DNA of 64,000 bases. Source: Bacteroidales bacterium UBA5833. Lineage in GTDB: Bacteria > Bacteroidota > Bacteroidia > Bacteroidales > Lentimicrobiaceae. Position numbers and translations under genes: made by a program. Where the stretch lies: assembly GCA_002433025.1 (NCBI GenBank), contig DJGZ01000073.1, positions 1 to 64,000 of the forward strand, in the 5' to 3' direction. Positions 26,364 through 35,376 of the stretch are shown piece by piece (position 1 is the first letter of the stretch; every line of letters starts with the position of its first letter). The notes below the pieces were generated by a model. That model was not told the DNA's origin, made no database searches, and was given only the letters and a program-made list of their open reading frames with translations.

Positions 26364-28909
26364 TTTAATAATTCATCTTTCAGGGCCTTTGCAATTAGAT
26401 GCATCCCGTCAGTGGCCTTTTCAAGCAATACTTTTATTGTTTCAGTGTCAGGTGAATCCAGCCTGCCGGATGTTTCGATCTGTTTCAACAGGTCCGATTC
26501 GACTGAGGCTCCGAGATTTCTGATATTGGGAAGCATACGGTGGGCCAGCAGTGAGAGTTGCCTGTAATCGCCGTTGTCGAAGGCTTCATTCATCGAAAGG
26601 ACCGTCGCGTTGATATTGTTCAACAGCGACTCCATGATTTTTTTCAATGCCTCAGGGTCGTTGCCTGAAAAATCTTTAAAGATATCCAGTTTAAGCGCTT
26701 TGCCTGGCAACGGAATTTCCTCGTGCTCCGGGTCCAAATGCCCGTACTTGCAATCCAGAATTAGGCTAAGTTCCTGATAAAGTGTGGATTGTCTGAAAGG
26801 TTTAATCAGGAAACGATCCAACCCTTTGCGCCGGTATAGTTCAAAATCATCGGGCGTTGCATGGGCTGTAAGCCCGATTGCCAATGGGGCATTGCAGCCC
26901 TTTTCCCGGACAAAGCTGTTTATTTTCTCAATCAGGTCCGGGCCGCTCATCAGGGGCATCTGAATGTCTGTGATAATCAGGTCATAGTCTCCGGGGTGAT
27001 CTGCATACAGCTGCCACGCTTTTTCTCCGTCGGGTACTGCATCCACTGTGGCCCCGGTTTCCTGAAGCAGGCTGATGAGCAGAAGCCTGGTTGTTTCATC
27101 ATCTTCTGCCAGCAATATTTTTTTTCCTTCCAGCCGGGGAATGCCGGTAAAGTGATCCGCTTCAGGTACATTGATTTCACCGCTGTATCCAGGCAGCTGT
27201 AACGTAATTTCCACCGTAGTACCTTCACCGGGTGCGCTTTGCAGGTTTATGGTCCCGTTCATCATTTCGGTGAGTTTGCGGCAAATGGCCAGTCCGAGAC
27301 CTGAACCGCCGTATTTACGTGTTATTCCTTCATCCACCTGTGTAAATTCCTCAAAAATTTCCTGCTGCTTTTCCTCCGGAATGCCAATGCCGGTGTCGGT
27401 CACCCTGATGCGTAACCCAGTCGTTTCATCTTCCGGATGGATGTCAAGTTCCAGTTTAATAGTGCCCTTGTCAGTAAATTTTATACTGTTATTCAGCAGG
27501 TTATAAATGATCTGCCTGATTCTGAGCGGATCCCCTTTTACCGCTATTCCGGTATTGCCGGTTGCAGCATAACGCATTTCAATGCCTTTTTTTTCGGCTT
27601 TTGGCTTCAGGGTTTCATAAACTTCTCCAAGAAGTTCATCAGGGACAAGCGGTTGTGATTCAAGACTGAGTTTTCCGCTGCCTATTCTGGAATAGTCGAG
27701 CAGGTCGTCGATCAGGCCAAGCAAGTGTTCCGAAGAAGTATTGATATACTTCAGGTAATCCTGTTGCTCGCTTGAAAGCTTTGTATTGGACAGCCTTTCC
27801 GAAAATCCGATAATACTGGTGATCGGTGTTCTGATCTCATGGCTCATATTGGCCAGAAACAGTTCCTTGACTTTTAACAGTTTTTCTGCCAGGAGCCTGG
27901 CTTTTTCAAGCTGTCGCCGGTAAAATGCGCTGCGGGCCAGGTCCTTCCAGATCAGTACAATAAAAACCAGCATGGTGAGTAAACCCACCGTGGCAAGGAC
28001 CAGGGCGGTGTTCCATAATCTTTTAACAAGCACATTGGCTTTTTCCGAACCTTCAATTGCCCGGTTGATCTCCTCTTTCTCGAAAAGTATCAGCACATTA
28101 CGGATTTCATCGAGGATTACCTGGTCTGTTCTGAGCAGTAGCAGTTCGCGTTCAATGGCCATCTGACGCTCTATTCGCTCCTCTTCGCCCATCTGCTCAA
28201 GCTGCGTCCGCACCTGCGCAATGGTGGAATCATGCAGCCGGGTAAAGGTCTGAATGGTGTCAGGCGTCTGACCGACTGAATGCTGAATTACAGGGATGCT
28301 GTCAGCAGAAGGGCTTTTACCGGTTATACCTGACCATAAACGTTTAAAAATATTCTCTTTTTTTGCCGGTTCTGATTCCCGGGGTTTCCCCGAAGGGGGA
28401 GTTGGCGGATGTGCTATGGTTCTTGTTGAGAACGCTACGGTATCGCTGAAGCGTTGCAGCACCTGATTCAACCTTTCTGTACTCAGAATGGGCGATCCGG
28501 CCGCTTTGCCCTGCCTGAAGAAATTCTCCAGTGTAGCCTTTTTCAGATCAAGCAGGCTGTCGACTACCAACATTCTCAGGTATTGATCGGTATGCATCAC
28601 ACTGGTATACTTGAGAGAGTCGGCGATGTCCCTGATTTCTTTTTCATCCTCCCTGTATTTATTCAAATACCTCCGCTGGCCTGTAGTAATATAGGCCCGG
28701 GCTTGTCCATCGGCATCAATCAGTTTGGAGAGCATATTGCTCACCAGGGTGAGTTTCGTTACGGATTGCGAAATCCCGGTGTCGGGCGGCGTGAGCTGGG
28801 CTGCAAGATGAATCATGGCAAAAACTGCAGCCAGCGCCAAAAAGAGAATCAACAGGAACCCTGTGACCACTTTCCCTTTTACCCCCTCCGGGTTATTTTT
28901 TCCGTTCAT
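26357..28909 (-). CDS. Hybrid sensor histidine kinase with receiver and HPt domains
   Basis: An 850-residue phosphorelay protein. Helix 1 lies near residues 17-35 and helix 2 near 305-325, enclosing a largely helical periplasmic region. The HisKA motif is NMSHEIRTP and the ATPase boxes include DTGIGIPEEK and GGSGLGLAI. A receiver domain follows with AEDDE and phospho-acceptor in LIITDIQMP. The C-terminal HPt-like helix has AHRMLPNIRNLGA: the phospho-accepting His is there, but the usual Lys-Gly after it is Leu-Pro. It is antiparallel to the sigma-54 regulator gene. A TATTTTTG box sits five bases before the ATG. Confidence 0.93.
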   Translation of the reverse strand: MNGKNNPEGVKGKVVTGFLLILFLALAAVFAMIHLAAQLTPPDTGISQSVTKLTLVSNMLSKLIDADGQARAYITTGQRRYLNKYREDEKEIRDIADSLKYTSVMHTDQYLRMLVVDSLLDLKKATLENFFRQGKAAGSPILSTERLNQVLQRFSDTVAFSTRTIAHPPTPPSGKPRESEPAKKENIFKRLWSGITGKSPSADSIPVIQHSVGQTPDTIQTFTRLHDSTIAQVRTQLEQMGEEERIERQMAIERELLLLRTDQVILDEIRNVLILFEKEEINRAIEGSEKANVLVKRLWNTALVLATVGLLTMLVFIVLIWKDLARSAFYRRQLEKARLLAEKLLKVKELFLANMSHEIRTPITSIIGFSERLSNTKLSSEQQDYLKYINTSSEHLLGLIDDLLDYSRIGSGKLSLESQPLVPDELLGEVYETLKPKAEKKGIEMRYAATGNTGIAVKGDPLRIRQIIYNLLNNSIKFTDKGTIKLELDIHPEDETTGLRIRVTDTGIGIPEEKQQEIFEEFTQVDEGITRKYGGSGLGLAICRKLTEMMNGTINLQSAPGEGTTVEITLQLPGYSGEINVPEADHFTGIPRLEGKKILLAEDDETTRLLLISLLQETGATVDAVPDGEKAWQLYADHPGDYDLIITDIQMPLMSGPDLIEKINSFVREKGCNAPLAIGLTAHATPDDFELYRRKGLDRFLIKPFRQSTLYQELSLILDCKYGHLDPEHEEIPLPGKALKLDIFKDFSGNDPEALKKIMESLLNNINATVLSMNEAFDNGDYRQLSLLAHRMLPNIRNLGASVESDLLKQIETSGRLDSPDTETIKVLLEKATDGMHLIAKALKDELLNY

Positions 28910-28914
28910 CCCTG

Positions 28915-28922
28915 CAAAAATA
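28915..28922 (-). promoter_or_regulatory. -7 box TATTTTTG immediately upstream of the kinase ATG
   Basis: Only five bases separate the box from the start codon at 28909, which would make the transcript leaderless if this box is used. Confidence 0.4.
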
Positions 28923-29052
28923 AGGTCAAATGCGCTATGTTGTTAACGGACTGTGAAGAATCTGTCATGTGTCTGGTTAAATGCTTTTTTCTCAGATTGT
29001 TTCTGGGCTTTCGGGAACTGTTGTATAGGTCAGTAAAGATTGATAATAAAGT

Positions 29053-29080
29053 GCCCCCGCATTGTGGATGCGGGGGCTTT
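29053..29080. terminator. Strong GC hairpin terminator
   Basis: GCCCCCGCAT (29053-29062) and ATGCGGGGGC (29068-29077) are perfect arms around a 5-base loop. T-rich sequence follows on both strands. It most likely ends the minus-strand coiled-coil lipoprotein transcript. Confidence 0.85.
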
Positions 29081-29138
29081 GCTTCATAACAGTTTCCTGT
29101 CCGTTAATTGAAGCTGGCTGGTTGATAAGTGAGGTTAC

Positions 29139-30011
29139 TTATACTTCGGTTGAAATCACCAGCATGCGGGACTTTTCCCAGAATATGGAAGGATTTTTTA
29201 TCACAATTTCTTCAACCTTCTTTTCAGTCATTATCAATTCGTAGGAGCCTGCCGGATGAACCGACATTACGGTGGCCTTTTTTACGCCCAGCGGAATTGA
29301 TTTCAGGTTGCGGATATCTATCCTGGTGAATTCATTCAGATCTACATCCCCGGCAATCTTCTGTGACTTGCCCAGGCCAAGAAAACCACCTTCTTTATTG
29401 AGTATTTTTTTCTCAATTAATTCCTTGCGCTCTCCGACAATGAAATAGGCCGTATTCAACTCGTTGGTTTTTTCATTGACAACTCCGGTCAGCGCCCGGT
29501 TTTTATCTTTAATCATTGAAATAGTGTCATTAAGCACAGCAATCGAGAAATTGAGGCCGGCAAGTTCTTCTTTCAGCGTCTGTATTTCGTTGTCCCTTTC
29601 GGCGAGCTGCTGATTGGCGAGCGCAATCATATTGTCAAACTCCTTGATTTTCAGGTCTGAATCTTTGATTTTACGGTTGAGGGCTGCAATTTTATTTTTG
29701 TTTGACTGCATGAGTTCATTAATCATGCGGATATCTTCATTGATGCGGTCGCGGATTGGTTTGCTGAGTTCCTTGCCCTGCCCGGTTTGGGAGCTGATCA
29801 GTTTTTCGCGGCTCTTGACCTCTGCAAGGCTGGCTTCTATTTCATTGATCGTCATCAGAAAGTCGTTGACAAGGGAGTCTTTGACTGCGGCATCGCTCAG
29901 GATTTTGTTCTTTTCCTGAATCAACTGATTTATCTGTTCAGTTTGCTTTTTGTTTTCACAGGAAGTGAAGAGCACTGGCAGCACAAGCAGAATTAGCAAA
30001 AAGTTTTTCAT
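29139..30011 (-). CDS. Coiled-coil lipoprotein of unknown function
   Basis: A 290-residue exported lipoprotein: the signal peptide ends with lipobox LFTSC (Cys near 18). A long coiled coil covers about 20-190 (for example KIAALNRKIKDSDLKIKEFDNMI), followed by a compact C-terminal domain (about 200-290) that starts near GGFLGLGKSQKI. Similar coiled-coil lipoproteins occur in Bacteroidota, but I cannot assign a function. A terminator lies downstream. Confidence 0.75.
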   Translation of the reverse strand: MKNFLLILLVLPVLFTSCENKKQTEQINQLIQEKNKILSDAAVKDSLVNDFLMTINEIEASLAEVKSREKLISSQTGQGKELSKPIRDRINEDIRMINELMQSNKNKIAALNRKIKDSDLKIKEFDNMIALANQQLAERDNEIQTLKEELAGLNFSIAVLNDTISMIKDKNRALTGVVNEKTNELNTAYFIVGERKELIEKKILNKEGGFLGLGKSQKIAGDVDLNEFTRIDIRNLKSIPLGVKKATVMSVHPAGSYELIMTEKKVEEIVIKNPSIFWEKSRMLVISTEV

Positions 30012-30256
30012 AGTTTTTCGGGTTTTGGTTTTGTCTTATTCATTCAAAATGTAAACCAAACAAGAGGTAATTGTGCAAAATATTGAATATCAAATTATTG
30101 AAAATGCAATAGCGGATATGGAATGTGTAATTAACTCCACAGTCCGGGAAAAACCAAAAACACATGTGCCGGAAACCGGGGGATTTGTTGGACGGATTAC
30201 CGTATTCGGGGATCAGCTGAATGCCGGATTAAAGATGTTGTTGCCGTGGGATGACT

Positions 30257-30952
30257 TTATTTTCTTTTTTTCAGTTCCCGGCTTACCTGTTCGCGGGTTC
30301 TGACGCTTCCATGTGATGGAAAGAAAACGCGGCATCCGGTTTCCAGCAACAGTTCCCAACTCGTGAACAACAGTTCCCGGTCATCGGCAAAGGGAGGAAA
30401 GCAGCTTCCGGGATAAGTTCCGAACAGGGTATCGCCGGCAAGTGCGATTTCATTGTCAATAATCACACTTGAAGATCCTGCGGAATGCCCCGGAGTGTGA
30501 ATGACCTGAATATTTTCAAGGTCTTCTGAAAGATATAATTGTTGATCAAAGGTTATATCCGCATCGCAACCCTGATATTTCACCAGGCGGTTGGCCAGTT
30601 TGCCTGAAGTTCGGGTGAGCCATCCCGTAAACAGGTTGGTGCCGGCGGGAACCGGACTATCGCCTGACTTCAGAAATCCCTCTTCGGATGCATGCACAAT
30701 CACTCTGGCATTAAAGCAGTTCTTAATAGCCCGGGCATTGGCTGCATGGTCAAAATGGGTATGTGTCAGTATCAGATAATCGATGGACCGGATGCCGAGT
30801 TTCATCAGACGTCTGATAACGGTTTTCTGCATAAACCGAGGGCCGGTGTCAACAAGAATCTTTTTATCACCGGAATTAATCAAAAAAACATTGCTGCGAC
30901 CGCCTGCAATGCTGATGATGTCAGTTCCCTTACTGCTGGTGAGCTTCTTCAT
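30257..30952 (-). CDS. MBL-fold metallo-hydrolase
   Basis: A 231-residue cytoplasmic protein of the metallo-beta-lactamase fold. The metal motif HTHFDHAAN is at about 63-71, followed by HTPGHSAGSS, ALAGDTLFG and FPSHGS for the remaining ligands. The pattern and size resemble the glyoxalase II-like hydrolases, but substrate cannot be predicted. The 245 bases before the next gene (30012-30256) contain no supported gene. Confidence 0.9.
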   Translation of the reverse strand: MKKLTSSKGTDIISIAGGRSNVFLINSGDKKILVDTGPRFMQKTVIRRLMKLGIRSIDYLILTHTHFDHAANARAIKNCFNARVIVHASEEGFLKSGDSPVPAGTNLFTGWLTRTSGKLANRLVKYQGCDADITFDQQLYLSEDLENIQVIHTPGHSAGSSSVIIDNEIALAGDTLFGTYPGSCFPPFADDRELLFTSWELLLETGCRVFFPSHGSVRTREQVSRELKKRK

Positions 30953-30996
30953 ATCAGTATACTTTGGATTTTCCGGTGTTGATTAAGGTTGGTGAT

Positions 30997-32568
30997 TCAG
31001 CGCATCATTCTGGCTGTGATACTTCCATGGGTGGTTTGTACGCGGATGAGATATGCGCCGGGAGGAACGTTGTGAAGGTTGATGATTTCCCGTGAATTGC
31101 CGGGGAGATTATTCAGCCTGAGCACTGCCTTACCGCCGATGTTGAAGACCGTGATTTCTGTGATTACCTCACTTTCGATCAGGACCTGTTCAGGACTGAT
31201 GTTTGTAATCTTCAGGGAAGGAAGTTTTTCGTCAGCCAGTCTGGTGCAAGATAGCAGCGTTCCGTCCAGATATGACCGCTGAAACCAGATATTGAGCGCC
31301 CCGTTTCTGGTGTCGCCCCAAACGGCGCTGATGGTGTCGTTAAATAATTCCAGGCACATGAAATCATTGCCATTCTGAAAAAGGATATCATCAAACGGGA
31401 TGATTTCGCTGCTCAGCCTAAAGTTGGGGTAGAAATCCGGTTCGTTTTTACGCCTGACGGCAGCGTATATCTCATAGGCTGCCGCATAACCCGTATCGGA
31501 AGCATTCCGGCGGTCGCGCCAGGCAATGGCCAGGTCGCCGTCGGTATCGAAAGCGGCCCAGACGAGATCCTGCATCCGCCCGTTTCCGGTTGGGTCGTCG
31601 TTTATCCGTGTCCCTTCATTCCAGGTTTCGCCTCCGTTAAATGATTCCATCAGAAAGACATCGGCATCTCCGGATGCATTCCGCAGATGGATGAATGCAA
31701 AATGCTGCGGATCGGAAGGATTCACGCGGAGCAGGTACCCTTTTTTTGCTGATGTATCGCTGACGGCGATCGTTGAAGGTGCAGCAATCACACTGCGATG
31801 CGAAAAGCTGATCCCTGCGTCGGCAGAAGATGCAAGGACAAACTGTGGAAGCAGGTTCTGTGAGAAGACCAGGCTGGGATAGATACAATGGAAAATACCT
31901 GTTGAACTGATGGCCGGTGTTGGCATCGGTTTTGCGATAAACGGGCCTGACAACCATCCTGTTGTATCGGCATAACGCCATGGCTCAAAAGACTGGCCCT
32001 GATTCACTGACCTGGTAAAGTAAGGATGATAGGGTGGCGCACCAGCGGGGCTGGCATTCATGGTGGTGATGTATATATTGCCGCTGAAGGCGCCTCCTGA
32101 ACAGTCAATGGTTATCCAGGGGCGGTCGATCGGAAATCGCCCGGGATCATCATCAAAAGCAATTACTTCAACAGCCTGTTCCCAGGTAAGCCCCCCGTCA
32201 GTCGATTTCCTTACATAGACGGCGCCTGACGTAAAATACGGATCATAATCAATATAGGAGAGATAAACGTTTCCCTGGCTGTCAAATGCCAGGGAAGGGT
32301 CGGCTGAGGTATGGCCGTTTTGCACATGAGGTACATTGGCTGCAGCGCTCCAGTTTATTCCGCCATCGGTACTGACCCTTGTGCGGATCATTATCCGGTT
32401 GAGAAAAACATAACCCATCCAGGCAACCACCATGTGTCGTGGATTTTGAGGTTTTACTGCCAGGTAAGGCTCCCCGTCGAAAATAACCCCTCCGGAAAGG
32501 TTTGAATTCTGTGCCGGGGTTACATTGCCAAGAAGGCTTATGATTCCGATGAGAAGGATTTTTTTCAT
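30997..32568 (-). CDS. BNR/sialidase-type repeat protein with T9SS sorting domain
   Basis: A 523-residue secreted protein. The signal peptide is at the start used here (MKKILLIGIISLL, cleavage after PAQ). Several Asp-box or BNR repeats are visible (STDGGINWS, STDGGLTWEQ, NQGQSFE, FNGGETWNE), indicating a six-bladed propeller of the exo-sialidase fold. The last 75 residues (VFNIGGKAVLRLNN ... GAYLIRVQT) form a type A sorting domain for export by the type IX system. An upstream in-frame ATG at 32769 would overlap the neighbouring gene and lacks a signal peptide, so I start at 32568. Catalytic residues of true sialidases are not evident. Confidence 0.85.
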   Translation of the reverse strand: MKKILLIGIISLLGNVTPAQNSNLSGGVIFDGEPYLAVKPQNPRHMVVAWMGYVFLNRIMIRTRVSTDGGINWSAAANVPHVQNGHTSADPSLAFDSQGNVYLSYIDYDPYFTSGAVYVRKSTDGGLTWEQAVEVIAFDDDPGRFPIDRPWITIDCSGGAFSGNIYITTMNASPAGAPPYHPYFTRSVNQGQSFEPWRYADTTGWLSGPFIAKPMPTPAISSTGIFHCIYPSLVFSQNLLPQFVLASSADAGISFSHRSVIAAPSTIAVSDTSAKKGYLLRVNPSDPQHFAFIHLRNASGDADVFLMESFNGGETWNEGTRINDDPTGNGRMQDLVWAAFDTDGDLAIAWRDRRNASDTGYAAAYEIYAAVRRKNEPDFYPNFRLSSEIIPFDDILFQNGNDFMCLELFNDTISAVWGDTRNGALNIWFQRSYLDGTLLSCTRLADEKLPSLKITNISPEQVLIESEVITEITVFNIGGKAVLRLNNLPGNSREIINLHNVPPGAYLIRVQTTHGSITARMMR

Positions 32569-32581
32569 AGTGTGCCGGATA

Positions 32582-33184
32582 TTAACTTTCACGAGGTTTG
32601 CGGTGTCCTGAGTCCGTTTTAAGTAAAGGGATTCTTTCCTGATTGCCGGAGCACTCAATGACAGTCGCAAGTCTTCTGGCCCTGGTTGCATCCTGCCGGG
32701 CGCTGAGGATCCAGTAAATGCAGGTTTTACGGTATGAAGCGGATGCGTTGCAAAACCAAACATAAGCATTGGGGTGCTTCATAAACTCCTGTTCCATTTC
32801 CGGAGTTAAGCGGCCATTTTCGCGCAAAAAATTTGCGGAATCCGTTCTCTTTTTATCACGGGCTTCATAAACTGCCAGGCCTGCGGGATGCATAAGTCCG
32901 GCTTCCTTCAGTGTTTCAACCCTTTTGATGTTGATGCTGCTCCAGACACTTTTTGCTTTTCTGGGTGTAAACCTGACTTTATACCGCGATTCATCCACAC
33001 TCCGGGTCAGCCCGTCAATCCAGCCATAGCAAAGGGCGATCTCAACCGCTTCAGGGTAATAAAACCCATGCGCAATCCCTTTGCGCTTTTTTAAAAATCC
33101 CAGCCAGATTTCCTTTGCATGGCTGTGATTTTCTTCGAGCCACTCCCTGAATTCACTGCTTTCGCGAAAATACATGACTTCCAT
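32582..33184 (-). CDS. YdeI/OmpD-associated family protein
   Basis: A 200-residue cytoplasmic protein of the YdeI family. The core EIWLGFLKKRKG, EAVEIALCYGWIDGLTRSVDE and RFTPRKAKSVWSSINI are its diagnostic segments. Members are linked to stress and peptide tolerance, but their biochemical activity is unknown. It is followed 13 bases later by the BNR protein, and the two may be cotranscribed. Confidence 0.88.
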   Translation of the reverse strand: MEVMYFRESSEFREWLEENHSHAKEIWLGFLKKRKGIAHGFYYPEAVEIALCYGWIDGLTRSVDESRYKVRFTPRKAKSVWSSINIKRVETLKEAGLMHPAGLAVYEARDKKRTDSANFLRENGRLTPEMEQEFMKHPNAYVWFCNASASYRKTCIYWILSARQDATRARRLATVIECSGNQERIPLLKTDSGHRKPRES

Positions 33185-33399
33185 GGTTGTAGCGGTATGA
33201 TTTATAATGTAAATGCTTTTGCGAATTTATCATTTTAACAGGTTCCGGTCACGTTTTATGCGGATTTTCCGACTGATACCCGAAAGAGCAGTCCGGAGAA
33301 GTTGAACCATTCAGGCGAAAAGAGGTTTATAAGAAGTATCTCTGCTTCGAGAGTCTTTGCAGGGAACGAAATCTGGTATAACTAAAAATAAATTGTTAA

Positions 33400-34536
33400 A
33401 TGATGAAGTTTTTAATTTGCATTTACGTATTTTCAATGATTATTGCCGCCGCGGCTGCCTCAGCGGGAAATTCAGCTGAACCCTGTAAGCTCTGTGGTCA
33501 TGATATGCCTGCTACGGTGTCATCGCAAGCTGACACCAACATTCACTATCCTCAGGAGAAACATCTGAAAAATATCCGGCAACTCACCAATGGCGGTGAT
33601 TTTGCTGAAGCGTATTTCAGCTTTGACGATTCTATGATTGCTTTTCAGGCGAAAAGCGCGAAATGGGGTACAAAGTGCGACCATATTTATTATTTCCCAT
33701 TCAGTGACGGAGATATGAAGAACCACATTCCGCAGCTGATCAGTGAGGGCCTGGGCCGGACCACCTGTTCGTTTTTTATGCCGGGGGATACCAGCATTCT
33801 TTACGCATCTACCCGCTCCGGGGGCAGTGATTGCCCTCCCGAACCTGAAAGAAGGGCTGATGGTAAGTACCTGTGGCCGATTTATCCCGATTTTGATATT
33901 TATGTGGCAAACCTGAAAGGTCAGCTGATCGATACCCTTGTGAAATCGCCCGGTTACGATGCCGAAGCGACGGTTTCACCCAAAGGTGACCTGATCGTAT
34001 TTACTTCAGACCGTTCGGGAGACCTGGAACTGTATACATGCAAAATCGATGGAAGTGATGTAAAACAGGTTACGTTCGACCTTGGCTACGACGGGGGCGC
34101 TTTCTTTTCTCCCGACGGAACAAAGCTGGTGTTCAGGTCATCGCGTCCGAAAACGCCTGAAGAGATCAGGGAATACAAGGAATTGCTTTCAGAAGGGCTG
34201 GTTGCTCCTACCAACATGGAAATTTATGTGTGCAACGTGGATGGCAGCGACCTCAGGCAGATCACCAACCTGGGCAAAGCCAACTGGGCGCCCTTTTTTC
34301 ACCCTTCGGGTGAGAAAATCCTGTTCAGCTCCAACCATGCTTCTGCCCGTGGATTTGAGTTTAATCTCTATATGATCAACCTCGATGGCTCCGGTCTCGA
34401 GCGCATCACATGGGATCCGGTGTTCGACGCATTCCCGATGTTTTCATACGACGGCAGGAAACTTATATTTTCCTCTAACCGGAATAACGGCGGAACCCGT
34501 GATACCAATATGTTTATTGCCGATTGGGTTGACTAA
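33400..34536 (+). CDS. TolB-like beta-propeller protein, exported
   Basis: A 378-residue protein with a signal peptide (about 1-22, ending ASA) and PD40/WD40-like repeats found in TolB: SPKGDLIVFTSDRSGDLELY, SPDGTKLVFRSSRP, HPSGEKILFSSNHAS and SYDGRKLIFSSNRN. A short Cys pair near the mature N-terminus (CKLCGHDM) could bind metal or form a disulfide. It may scaffold envelope proteins. A terminator follows. Confidence 0.88.
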   Translation: MMKFLICIYVFSMIIAAAAASAGNSAEPCKLCGHDMPATVSSQADTNIHYPQEKHLKNIRQLTNGGDFAEAYFSFDDSMIAFQAKSAKWGTKCDHIYYFPFSDGDMKNHIPQLISEGLGRTTCSFFMPGDTSILYASTRSGGSDCPPEPERRADGKYLWPIYPDFDIYVANLKGQLIDTLVKSPGYDAEATVSPKGDLIVFTSDRSGDLELYTCKIDGSDVKQVTFDLGYDGGAFFSPDGTKLVFRSSRPKTPEEIREYKELLSEGLVAPTNMEIYVCNVDGSDLRQITNLGKANWAPFFHPSGEKILFSSNHASARGFEFNLYMINLDGSGLERITWDPVFDAFPMFSYDGRKLIFSSNRNNGGTRDTNMFIADWVD

Positions 34537-34567
34537 GCCGGTTTAAACCTCCGGATGCTGATTTACA

Positions 34568-34615
34568 AATATCCCTGCTCCTTCCTCCAAAAGGCCGGAA
34601 CAGGGATATTTTTTT
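34568..34615 (+). terminator. Rho-independent terminator after the TolB-like gene
   Basis: AATATCCCTG (34568-34577) pairs exactly with CAGGGATATT (34601-34610). The T run reaches 34615. Confidence 0.85.
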
Positions 34616-34630
34616 GCACCTGGTATCAGA

Positions 34631-35365
34631 TTAATCCGGTTTCTGCTGTTTGAGCGCTGCTTCCATGGTTATGGCAGCCGGGAAAAGTATGTTGTTTTCG
34701 AGGTGGATATGCTTGTGCAGGTCCTGCTGGAATTCCATGAGCAATTCATAAGTAACCCTGTAGGTATTACAGGCGTCTTCAGGAGGGGTGTAGCCACTGC
34801 TGAGCTCTTCGATCTTTCTGAACCTTTCACCTTCGTTATCATGCTCCTGCAGCATGACGCTGATGGGGTTTGCAACACTTCCGAATGCTGCTTCCGGAAT
34901 TGCGCTGCTGCCTGGCCTGATATTCACCATCTTACGGATGAACGGGAAAAGAACCAGTTCCTCCTTTTTCATGTGTTTTGTAAGCTCTCCGGCTGATATC
35001 CTGAAATGTTCTGCAATTTCATAGACTTCAGGATGCCGGTCGCCATGAGCGTTGGTCACTTTTTCGAGCAGACCGGTCAGCTGTGGAATGGATTGTTCCA
35101 CATAGCGATGATGGATTTTTTCGATATAATCGGCAAGAAGGTCTGGCGGCCAGGAACTGAAGTTGTCATTCCCCGTTATGGGGCCGGTTGCCGCCTGCGA
35201 CAGTTCTTCCAACAGGGCTTCATAATTTATGTTTTCCTGCCGGCAGACATCCTGAAGCGGGCGGTTGCCGCGGCAGCAGAAGTCTATGCCGTATCGCCCG
35301 AAGACGGCAGCCGTCCGGTAATCTTCTGTGACATAGCTTCCAATGGTTTTATTCTGATTGTCCAT
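34631..35365 (-). CDS. ric: Iron-sulfur cluster repair di-iron protein (RIC/ScdA/YtfE)
   Basis: A 244-residue cytoplasmic protein that restores iron-sulfur clusters damaged by nitric oxide or oxidants. The N-terminal DUF542 segment has the conserved FCCRG motif at about 30-34. The hemerythrin-like part supplies His and Glu ligands: HHRYVE, HGDRHPE, HMKKEELVLFP, QEHDNEGE and HKHIHLENNILFP. It lies 11 bases downstream of the nitric oxide reductase gene and is probably cotranscribed with it. Confidence 0.95.
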   Translation of the reverse strand: MDNQNKTIGSYVTEDYRTAAVFGRYGIDFCCRGNRPLQDVCRQENINYEALLEELSQAATGPITGNDNFSSWPPDLLADYIEKIHHRYVEQSIPQLTGLLEKVTNAHGDRHPEVYEIAEHFRISAGELTKHMKKEELVLFPFIRKMVNIRPGSSAIPEAAFGSVANPISVMLQEHDNEGERFRKIEELSSGYTPPEDACNTYRVTYELLMEFQQDLHKHIHLENNILFPAAITMEAALKQQKPD

Positions 35366-35376
35366 ATAGTTGATTT

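Noticed and set aside
30073..30303. 76-residue plus-strand frame in the gap before the MBL gene
   Set aside because: It overlaps the 3' end of the MBL gene, has no domain and no promoter-like box.
32568..32769. Upstream extension of the BNR protein
   Set aside because: It has no signal peptide, overlaps the YdeI-like gene, and the internal ATG begins a clear signal peptide.
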